This document shows, piece by piece, positions 17,863-26,274 of a stretch of DNA of 39,210 nucleotides. The notes under the pieces were generated by a model. It had not been told where the DNA came from and searched no databases. It saw only the letters and a list, made by a program, of their open reading frames with translations. The position numbers and the translations under genes are program-made. Location of the stretch: NCBI GenBank assembly GCA_945787795.1, contig CALZJD010000017.1, positions 1 to 39,210 of the forward strand, written 5' to 3'. The first letter of the stretch is position 1; each line of letters opens with the position of its first letter. The stretch is from Thermodesulfovibrionia bacterium (GTDB taxonomy: Bacteria; Nitrospirota; Thermodesulfovibrionia; UBA6902).

Positions 17863-18606
17863 ATGAAAGATTACATTAGCATAATGGTCGCAGATAATGA
17901 CCCTGAAATTATAAAAAGCGCACTGACGATCCTTTATCACGAAGGCCATTCTGTTGAAGGCGTGCTCAGTGGAATAGAAGCGATACAAAAGATAAAGCAA
18001 AATAATTATGATCTTGTTTTCACGGACCTGTCGCTGCGCGGTTTAGACAGCATTACCCTTATAAGATGGATAAAACAATACTGGCCTGCCACAGGTGTAG
18101 TTGCTATAACAGGAAAGCACTTAAAAAAAGCCATTAAAGAGGCCCACAGGATCGGCATAATCAGCCATCTGATCAAACCATTTACGCCGGAATTGTTAAT
18201 AGACGTTTCCAACAGGGCAATTGAGTGGATAAAGGAAAATGAATTAAAGAATGAACAGGAAGATGGATTTAAACCGGAAATGTTTGCAGAGTTGGATGAG
18301 GCGATTAATCAATACGGGAAAACGTCCAGTCAGGCAATTCAGGTGCTCACGCGTGCCCAGGAGATATTCGGGTATCTCCCCTCTATCGTACAGAAACGAA
18401 TTGCGCATGGACTGAACATGCATCCTTCTGAAATAAGAAATATTGTTTCCTTTTACTCCAACTTCAGGATGCAACCAGAAACTCCCCCTACTCGAGGATA
18501 TATAAGCGGAATCGAAAAGGCATGGAATAGCGTGACCTGGATGACAGGAAATAATGCATTGCATTCGGTTAACGAGTTTATCAAATGGAGGCAATTGGCA
18601 TCTTGA
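17863..18606 (+). CDS. Response regulator receiver domain fused to the N-terminal helical domain of NuoE/HndA (no [2Fe-2S] thioredoxin-like domain)
   Basis: MKDYISIMVADNDPEIIKSALTILYHEGHSVEGVLSG...DLVFTDLSLRG...GIISHLIKPF (receiver) then ELDEAINQYGKTSSQAIQVLTRAQEIFGYLPSIVQKRIAHGLNMHPSEIRNIVSFYSNFRMQP (NuoE-type). The protein contains no Cys. AAAGGAGGTGTACCG upstream; the ORF-track N-terminus (VGAGLKPAPAKGG) is translated repeat. Confidence 0.85.
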   Translation: MKDYISIMVADNDPEIIKSALTILYHEGHSVEGVLSGIEAIQKIKQNNYDLVFTDLSLRGLDSITLIRWIKQYWPATGVVAITGKHLKKAIKEAHRIGIISHLIKPFTPELLIDVSNRAIEWIKENELKNEQEDGFKPEMFAELDEAINQYGKTSSQAIQVLTRAQEIFGYLPSIVQKRIAHGLNMHPSEIRNIVSFYSNFRMQPETPPTRGYISGIEKAWNSVTWMTGNNALHSVNEFIKWRQLAS

Positions 18607-18721
18607 CATCTTAAAGGGAGATATCTGTATGGGCGGAGTATAACCGCTGTTTAAAAATGACGTGTAATCGCATCAGCGCCTCCTGGAGGGTCTGGTGCAG
18701 CAGCAGGAAAGGAGAAATATT

Positions 18722-19105
18722 ATGGCCAGGTTAAGCATAGCAGACCTTCAGCATGTCAGGGATGAAAATAAGGCAACGTTTACTCTCAGAAAAGGTGATT
18801 TCAAAGCTAAGATTGTTGTGCATATGGGGACCTGCGGAATCGCGGCCGGTGCAAGGAATGTTATGACTGCCCTGATGAATGAGATAGCCCTTTCCGGAAG
18901 AGAAGATACAGTTTTAAAGACTGCAGGATGCGGCGGGCTCTGCGCACGTGAACCAATGGCTGTTATTGAATTAAAGGACCAGACGCCTGTCATTTATGGC
19001 GACCTGGACGAAGAAAAGATTACAGAGATATTCAGAGAGCATGTTATGCATGGAAATCCTGTAGAAAAATATGCAATGGCGCTTGGAGCAGAAACAATAA
19101 TTTAA
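18722..19105 (+). CDS. hndB: HndB-like thioredoxin-fold [2Fe-2S] protein
   Basis: HMGTCGIAAGARNVMTALMNEIALSGREDTVLKTAGCGGLCAREPMAVIEL; start ATG 18722 with AAAGGAG upstream. Confidence 0.85.
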   Translation: MARLSIADLQHVRDENKATFTLRKGDFKAKIVVHMGTCGIAAGARNVMTALMNEIALSGREDTVLKTAGCGGLCAREPMAVIELKDQTPVIYGDLDEEKITEIFREHVMHGNPVEKYAMALGAETII

Positions 19106-19108
19106 TAA

Positions 19109-19193
19109 AGTAGCTAGTAGTTAGTAGTAGGTAGATAGGGTGAAAGATTTACTGTATGGCCCGTTAACTACTAACTACCATCTACTAACTACT
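19109..19193. repeat. TAGTTAGTAG-family intergenic inverted repeat
   Basis: agtagctagtagttagtagtaggtag opposed to ctactaactaccatctactaactact between hndB and the hndC-like gene. Confidence 0.7.
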
Positions 19194-19213
19194 TATGAAA
19201 AAAGGAGGTAACC

Positions 19214-21077
19214 ATGGAAACTGCGGTTCGTACACATGCAATGCTTTGCGGAGGGACTGGCTGTATGGCAAGCGGCACCAATAAAGTCAAGGCATCTCTT
19301 GAAGAGGAGTTCAGGAAGAAAGGGATTGATGATGAAGCAAAGGTGGTCCTTTCAGGATGCAACGGATTTTGCGCCAAAGGGCCTGTTATGGCTGTGTATC
19401 CGGATGAGACATTTTATCAGGACATAACTCCGGATGAGACATTTTATCAGGACATAACTCCTGAAGATGTACCCGCTCTGGTTGAGGAGCATTTTCTTAA
19501 AGGAAGACCTTATCAGAAACTGGCGTTCAAGGAGCATGATAAAAAAATTGCCATTCCCTCAATACATGATATCCCTTTCTTCAAACACCAGGTTTTGGTG
19601 GTGCTGAAAAATAAAGGACTCATTGACCCGGAGCGTATTGAAGACTATATAACAATGGACGGATATAAGGCCCTTTCAAGGGCTCTCACCCTGATGAAGC
19701 CGGAAGAGATAGTTAAGATAGTTACAGACTCAGGGCTAAGAGGAAGAGGCGGTGCAGGTTTTCCCACAGGGAAGAAATGGGAGCTTGGTCTGAAGATAAA
19801 ATCCGATGAGAAATATGTCATATGTAATGGGGATGAGGGTGACCCCGGCGCATTCATGGACAGGTCGGTTATGGAATCAGACCCGCATTCGGTCATTGAG
19901 GGTATGATTCTCTGCGGCGTGGCAACTGAATCACATAAAGGCTATATTTATGTAAGGGCCGAATATCCACTGGCGGTAAAACGCCTTCAAATCGCCATAG
20001 ACCAGTGTTACGAATCAGGATTGCTCGGCAGCAATATCCTCGGCACCGGGTTTGCTTTTGACCTTGAGATATACCAGGGCGCAGGCGCGTTTGTCTGCGG
20101 TGAAGCTACGGCCCTTATGCGTTCTATTGAGGGTAAGCGCGGTATGCCCAGACCCAAGCTGTGGCGTTCTGCGGTAAAGGGCTTGTGGGACAGGCCGACA
20201 ATTCTTAACAATGTCGAGACCCTGGCAAATATTCCTCAGATCATCTTAAACGGGGCCGGGTGGTATAGAACCCTTGGTACCGAGGAAAGCGCCGGGACAA
20301 AGGTCTTTGCGCTTACTGGTGATATACATAACGTCGGACTGGTCGAAGTCCCGATGGACACCTCTCTCAGGAAGATTATCTTTGATATAGGCGGAGGGAT
20401 ACCAAAGAAGAAGAGGAAATTCAAGGCCGTACAGTTGGGAGGACCTTCAGGGGGCTGCATCCCCGAGGAGTTCCTGGATATACCCGTCACGTATGAGGCC
20501 ATCAGGCAGAGCGGAGCAATTGTAGGCTCAGGCGGTATGGTGGTAATGGATGACAGTACCTGCATGGTGAACACGGCAAAGTTCTTCCTTGATTTTACTG
20601 CTGACGAATCCTGCGGTAAATGTGTGCCGTGCAGGATCGGAACATGAAGACCTTTCACAGGATATCATCGATGCATCACTCTGCGGCCTGGGCCAGTCAG
20701 CGCCTAACCCGGTACTTTCAACATTAAAGTATTTCAGACGCGAGTATGAAATGCATATACATGATAACTGGTGTCCGACAGGTGTTTGCAGTGACCTCAG
20801 CACATTCTACATAGATGAAAAGCTTTGCAAGGGATGCGGGGCCTGTTTGAGGGCATGTCCTTCAAACGCGGTAAGCGGTGAGAAGAAAAAACCCCATACC
20901 ATACATCAGGAAAACTGCGTGCATTGCAGAACATGCTGGGAGGCATGCAAATTTGATTCTATAAAGATCCTTCCTGCTGCAGCCCGCAATGCAGGAGATG
21001 CAGAATTAGAGTATCTCGTGGATATGGTAACGTCAGGTCGGACAGGAATTCAAGAGACAGTAGACATTAGACAGTAG
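19214..21077 (+). CDS. hndC: HndC/NuoF-like NAD(P)-binding flavoprotein subunit with N-terminal [2Fe-2S] and C-terminal 2x[4Fe-4S] domains; interrupted by an apparent frameshift near 20645
   Basis: ORF 19214-20647 has LRGRGGAGFPTGKKWEL, CNGDEGDPGAFMDRSVME and ends ...ESCGKCVPCRIGT-stop; the +1 frame resumes ...EDLSQDIIDASLCGLGQSAPNPVLSTLKYFRREYEMHI plus CKGCGACLRACPSNAV and CVHCRTCWEACKFDSI. Confidence 0.88.
19400..19459 (+). repeat. Perfect 30-bp tandem duplication inside the hndC-like gene
   Basis: CCGGATGAGACATTTTATCAGGACATAACT twice (19400-19429, 19430-19459), in frame, PDETFYQDIT x2. Confidence 0.97.
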
Positions 21078-21078
21078 G

Positions 21079-21142
21079 CAGTAGTTAGTAGTTAGGGGAA
21101 AGACTTAAGCTAACGCCCTTCCCTAACTACCATCTATCGACT
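21079..21142. repeat. TAGTTAGTAG-family intergenic inverted repeat, second copy
   Basis: CAGTAGTTAGTAGTTAGGG opposed to CCCTAACTACCATCTATCGACTG between the hndC-like and nuoG-like genes. Confidence 0.7.
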
Positions 21143-21209
21143 GCAAGCTACTATATTTTGTAATTTAAAATTTGAAATTTGAAATTCATTTTTTTAAAGG
21201 AGGTGTCAG

Positions 21210-23676
21210 ATGGTAAAGCTCAAAATTAACGGTCAAAAGATCAGTACAAAAAAAGGAAGCACCATCCTTGAGGCTGCATTGGACAATGGCATAAAAATTC
21301 CCCATCTCTGCCACGACAAAAGATTAGTGCCATATGGCGGCTGCAGGTTATGTATTGTGGAGATAGAGGGAATGAGGAAACCCGAGGCTTCATGTGCAAC
21401 ATTTGCAGCCGAGGGACTTACCGTGTGGACAGAAACCCCGAAAGTGAGAAAGATACGCCAGACCGTGCTTGAGCTCATGCTGGTCCATCACCCTCTTGAA
21501 TGTCCTGTATGCGACAAGGCTGGAGAGTGCGAAATTCAGGACCTGGCTTATCAGTACGGCAATCCCCGGACACGTTTTATAGCAGAAAAAAACCACGCGC
21601 TGCCTGATACCAAAGGTCCCCTTGTTGAATTGACTTCCAGCAGGTGCATACTCTGCGGAAAATGCGTGCGTATATGTGCAGAACATCAGGGACAGGGGGC
21701 ACTCGGATTGATCGGGAGAGGCTTCCCCACTGTTGTACAGCCTGCATTCGGTGAGGCCCTTGAATGTGATTACTGCGGACAGTGCATTGATGTGTGCCCC
21801 ACAGGTGCCATTACAAACAAATCCCTTAAATTCAAGTTACGCCCATGGTTTCTTGAGGAGAAAGATACAATATGCCCTTTCTGCAGCTGCGGCTGCACGC
21901 TCACCCTTGGAATACAGGATGGGAAGATTCTGAGATCAAGGGGGAGGCAGGACAGGGGATTGAATGAGGGGAATCTCTGCGGCAGGGGAAGGTTCGGAAT
22001 TGATTATATCTACAGTGAAAACCGTCTCAGGTCACCCATGCTAAATAAAGGAGGTGAGTTTGTTTCTGTATCATGGGACGAGGCCTTTCATTATATAAGC
22101 GACAGACTGAAAAATATCATCAATGCCCATGGTTCTTCCACCATAGGGGGGATAGGTTCGCCCAGATGCACAAATGAGGAAAATTATTTTTTTCAAAAAT
22201 TCATGCGTGAGACGATAGGATCGAATAATATAGATTCTTCAGCTTCCTTTGGATACGGCCTTATCGAGAAAGCCTGGAACATGGCCTTTGGCCTGAGCGG
22301 TCACAACATCGACCTGAAATCCCCTATTGGCAAAGATGTAATTCTCGTTATCGAATCAGACCTCAGCATTACACATCCTGTTTTCGGGCTGAACATACTG
22401 AAGGCTCAAAGGGAGGGATCTAAGCTCATCGTTGCTGACAGCCGAGAAACAAAGTTGACAAGGCACAGCACACAGTGGCCGAGAATACATCAGGGGACCG
22501 GGGTGGCACTCCTGAACGGAATAATGAGGGTCATGTTGGACAGGGGTCTTGTTGATAGTGAAATTGCGTCAAACATTAAATGGTTTTCAGAACTTGAGGA
22601 AATGTTAAAAGAGTATCCTCCGGAGAGAGTATGTGAGATTACCGGGCTGAGCATCGATGAGCTTTTTACTGTTACAGAAACATTGGTAAATGCCGGGACT
22701 AGAATGCTCACTCTATCCATCGGCGTCTCTGAAAATACAAAGGGACTGGATACGATTCTGGCTGCAACGAATTTAATTCATCTTCTTGGGGAGGGTCCTG
22801 ATGCCCTTCAGGTACCGGCAGAATACTCCAATACCTTTGGACTGTATCAAATGGGTGTAAGACCGGATGCCGGACCAGCCTATCAGAGGATTCATCCTGC
22901 CGGTAAAAACATAATGGAGATGCTCTATGAGCCCTACTCTCTCAAGGCACTTTATATCATGGGAGCAGACCCTGTTGTGACCTTTCCCGATGCCCCGGAG
23001 ATTATCACGACATTGAAATCTTTATACCTGCTGATTGTACAGGATATTGAATTAACAGAAACAGCAAAATTCGCTCATGTAATACTGCCTGCATCCAGCT
23101 GGGCAGAAAAAGACGGCACATATACGAACGCCGAAGGAGTTACACAAAAAGTACACAAAGTAATTGATCCTGCGGGCCAGTCTCCTGAAAAAACTTGCAC
23201 AGACCATGGGAAAAGACATCGGCATAGAAGACAAAACGGACATAGCGGGTTATATTTACTCATTGCTTGATGACCCTCGTAACATGAAACCCATGACCCG
23301 TGCATTTAATCCTGTTCATTATGCACCCGGTGAAAAACCGGATGAAGAGTATCCGTTGAATTTGGTTGTGCGGGATGTATTGCAGCACGGCGGCAGTATG
23401 TCAACAAGGTCCAAAGCGCTTAACCTTGTTTCATCCGAGGCGCTGCTGGAGATAAACGGCAGGGATGCTGAAAAGTTCGGTATTTCAGATAACGGTCATG
23501 TCAAGGTAACTTCCAGACGGGGCTCGGTGTATCTCAAAGCCGCTGTTGCTGATGGCGTGCCTCATGGAATTGTCTATGTACCGACACATTTTCCTCACAG
23601 TGAAGTAAGCAGCCTTACCTTTGCTGCAGGCAAAGGAGGAATATCTACTGATGCAGTCAGGATTGAAACAGCATAA
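21210..23676 (+). CDS. NuoG/formate dehydrogenase alpha-like molybdopterin-fold iron-sulfur subunit; interrupted by an apparent frameshift near 23185
   Basis: [2Fe-2S] (CHDKRLVPYGGCRLCIVEIEGMRKPEASC), HHPLECPVCDKAGEC, SRCILCGKCVRICAEHQG, CDYCGQCIDVCPTGA, CPFCSCGCTLTLG, molybdopterin domain. Frame changes after VIDPAGQ; the other frame continues LLKKLAQTMGKDIGIEDKTDIAGYIYSLL...VRIETA. Confidence 0.88.
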
Positions 23677-23685
23677 TGTTTTACT

Positions 23686-23713
23686 GTAGGGGCACGTTGC
23701 AACGTGCCCCTGC
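23686..23713. repeat. GTAGGGG-family palindrome (GTAGGGGCACGTTGCAACGTGCCCCTGC)
   Basis: 22-bp perfect palindromic core 23689-23710, just after the nuoG-like gene stop. Confidence 0.9.
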
Positions 23714-24175
23714 TCGTATTGCTTGTGGAAAAACACCGCTGTAAAAAGATGCAGAGTCTGTGGGGTCTACAATTTACTGGTGGGGTTGTGTATACGTTTT
23801 ATACATATTTTATTAATTTTATACAGATTGAATTATGAATTTTCATACATTAGCCCTCCTCTAATGTCTGTTAAACCATACAGAATCAGGCCTTTCATTC
23901 AGGTGCTATATTACTCGCCAGGTAAAATTTATTTGACTTCTCTACACTTATATAATATTACATATACAGGCATTACTTTTGCTATATAATTATAATCCAA
24001 TAACAAACTTATCCAACAGGAAAGGAGGGGGATGCCTGCTTATAACTAGAGGCGGTGTCTGTTTATGATTTGATAAAAGTCATTACAGGCAGGGTTCTTG
24101 AGGAACCGGGAAGTAAAGGATGTTTCCATTAAATTGAAAATTAGAATATTAACGTATTGAAAGGAAAAAATTATT

Positions 24176-24469
24176 ATGACAAAGTTATTTGCAGTTACAG
24201 TGATGAGTATTTGCCTTATAATGTCTGTTGGATTTTACGGTATTGCAGGTGCTGATGATATGAAAGAAAAGATTGCAGGTGCTGCTGACGTGAAAGAACA
24301 GGCTGAAGAGATGATTAACGTGAACCGTACACTGGAACAGGACACGGAAGCAGCTGCGGCAGAAGGCGAGGAAGTTCTTGAGGATACTGAGATGAAAGAA
24401 GAAGCTGAAGAGATGATAGAAGGAAAAGAAATGGCAGAAGATACCCTGAAGGAAGAGACAGCCAAATAA
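24176..24469 (+). CDS. Small secreted acidic Glu/Ala-rich protein
   Basis: 97 aa; signal peptide MTKLFAVTVMSICLIMSVGFYGIAGA then repeated (M)KEEAEEM-like segments. Confidence 0.6.
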   Translation: MTKLFAVTVMSICLIMSVGFYGIAGADDMKEKIAGAADVKEQAEEMINVNRTLEQDTEAAAAEGEEVLEDTEMKEEAEEMIEGKEMAEDTLKEETAK

Positions 24470-24500
24470 CATTCCGCGGGATACTGTATTGTATGCTTAT

Positions 24501-24532
24501 AGCCGGGGCCTGATTTCAGGTCCCGGCTTTCT
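24501..24532 (+). terminator. Intrinsic terminator
   Basis: AGCCGGGgcCTGATTTCAGgtCCCGGCTTTCT, about 30 nt downstream of 24469. Confidence 0.75.
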
Positions 24533-24764
24533 ATTACCATGCGATAGTCACCAACAGTGTTTATAAGTCTTATAAAGGCGTATCGTAACGTATGCTCTTA
24601 ATTTTTGATATTTGTTATGTATGCCCTGTTATAGCAGGGAAAGCATTAACACACATTGTATGTGCAGTTAGTATTTAGGACAATTAACAGATCTCCATTG
24701 CTGTAGTGCCCTTCAAAGGAATACAAAGCAGTCAATGTAAGCACGTTCTGCTATCATGTACAAA

Positions 24765-24959
24765 TCAGCCTATCGAACAGCTCATGTCCTGACCACAACA
24801 CATGGGAGATTTGATTTTGCCATGACCATTTGGACATTTTGATACCTGAACTTCTGAACCATCATCCATTTTTAACGTATCATTGACAAGTGGTGCATCG
24901 CATGTAGCGCATGTTGCATTAACTGCCATACCGCATTTAGAACATTTGTACGTTGACAT
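24765..24959 (-). CDS. Small Cys-rich zinc-ribbon-like protein
   Basis: 64 aa; MSTYKCSKCGMAVNATCATCDAPLVNDTLKMDDGSEVQVSKCPNGHGKIKSPMCCGQDMSCSIG. Confidence 0.75.
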   Translation of the reverse strand: MSTYKCSKCGMAVNATCATCDAPLVNDTLKMDDGSEVQVSKCPNGHGKIKSPMCCGQDMSCSIG

Positions 24960-25082
24960 TCAGAATATCTCCTAAGATTATTATATTTACAATTGTCTGT
25001 ATTAAGCCAATGATATCAGGTTTAGAAAATATTCTCAACCGTTGTCATTTATGTACTTTCAAGCCTGTCCCTTTTGTTATAT

Positions 25083-25110
25083 GCAGGGGCGTATTGCAAT
25101 ACGCCCCTGC
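25083..25110. repeat. GTAGGGG-family perfect 28-bp palindrome (GCAGGGGCGTATTGCAATACGCCCCTGC)
   Basis: Exactly self-complementary; followed by GAGCAACGTTCAA as in other copies. Confidence 0.9.
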
Positions 25111-25157
25111 GAGCAACGTTCAAAGGATAACGGACAAGGGATAACGATACTTGTATA

Positions 25158-25901
25158 TTAGTTGCTGTTATCAATAAAAAAAACCAGGTTTACACTGCCC
25201 ACTAATTTTATGGAACCCGGCTCTATAGATGGTACGCTCTTTGACACAAGCGCTTCCTGTGCAAAACCCCGTGGATATACCGGTGGCTGGTCAGCATCAC
25301 TGCATGAGGATAAAACAGATTTTATGCCGGTAATTGCGGTACCGAGAGACCGTGCAACTACTTCAGCCTCAACTTTGCCTCTTTTTGCGGCCCTGTCCAG
25401 AAGCTGTTCGCAATAATTATTATCATCATTGATAGTGAAATTAATATTATGGACCCGATTTGAGCCCTGTTCTGTAGCACTATCTATGAGTTTCCCTATG
25501 GCATGTATCTTTCCGGTTTTAACAGTGATCTGATTTGTAACCAGATATTCGATAAAGATATTTCTCTTTCTTGTTTTGTCATATTCATATTTAGGGTGTA
25601 TGGAGTATGAAGACGTCTTAACCATATCCCCTTTTGCTTTATCAATGAGTTCCTTCAACGTATTGACGACTTTTTCAGATATGGTGTTATTCTCTTGAGT
25701 TGCCTGTGACACAGTTTTTGCTCTGGTCTCAACAGCCAGGATAACTTCTGCAGTATCCGGCGGGTAATTATTCGATGCAGTACCTGTTGTCGAAATAGTT
25801 CCTTTTGTGCTGTCAGGCAGAGCTTTGGCAAAAATAGTATGAGGGGTACATATTATTGCAATACAAAACAACATCAATGCCGGGAATTTTATATTGTTCA
25901 T
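25158..25901 (-). CDS. SIMPL (DUF541) domain periplasmic protein
   Basis: 247 aa with signal peptide; GTISTTGTASNNYPPDTAEVILAVETRAKTVSQATQENNTISEKVVNTLKEL. Confidence 0.88.
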   Translation of the reverse strand: MNNIKFPALMLFCIAIICTPHTIFAKALPDSTKGTISTTGTASNNYPPDTAEVILAVETRAKTVSQATQENNTISEKVVNTLKELIDKAKGDMVKTSSYSIHPKYEYDKTRKRNIFIEYLVTNQITVKTGKIHAIGKLIDSATEQGSNRVHNINFTINDDNNYCEQLLDRAAKRGKVEAEVVARSLGTAITGIKSVLSSCSDADQPPVYPRGFAQEALVSKSVPSIEPGSIKLVGSVNLVFFIDNSN

Positions 25902-26274
25902 AATTCAAACCTTTCTATAGACATAATGAATGATTATGTGTTGATATGGTCCTATAGTCAACCTTTTGGTTAATTATTGCACATCTTATCTGTGGTAAAG
26001 AAATCTACCGTATTATTAACATATAATTGTCATGAAATCCAGGTTTGCGATGATACAACTGATCTCAAACTGTTCCTCCCTATATCACGTCTCATCCCCT
26101 GTAAATATGTCAATTAGTCGTCATACCTGTCTCTCCTCTGACACCTGATAAGCCAAGTCGGAACATTAATATCTTTTTAATTCAAACGGTTTCATAACTT
26201 GCACAGTTATTGCTTCTTTGTTTGTTATGTTCGGCTGATTGCCGGAGCAAATTAATTATCAAAGAGGTGAATGT

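Noticed and set aside
19400-21142. CRISPR-like array from repeated short units
   Set aside because: The 30-bp repeat is an in-frame tandem duplication without spacers, and the TAGTTAG units are degenerate inverted repeats; no cas genes.
22180-22330. Selenocysteine formate dehydrogenase
   Set aside because: No in-frame TGA at the catalytic position; aligned residues are Gly-Tyr.
20640-23200. Programmed ribosomal frameshifting in the hndC-like and nuoG-like genes (A6C run near 23200)
   Set aside because: Both sites need a +1 change and appear to lack family-conserved residues at the junction; the AAAAAAC run is not phased as X XXY YYZ in the zero frame. A deletion or assembly error is more likely.
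24031-24120. Possible structured leader or riboswitch (GCCTGC...GCAGG, GGTTCTTGAGGAACC) before the 97-aa secreted protein
   Set aside because: Pairing is weak and matches no riboswitch consensus I can recognise; would need a covariance-model search.
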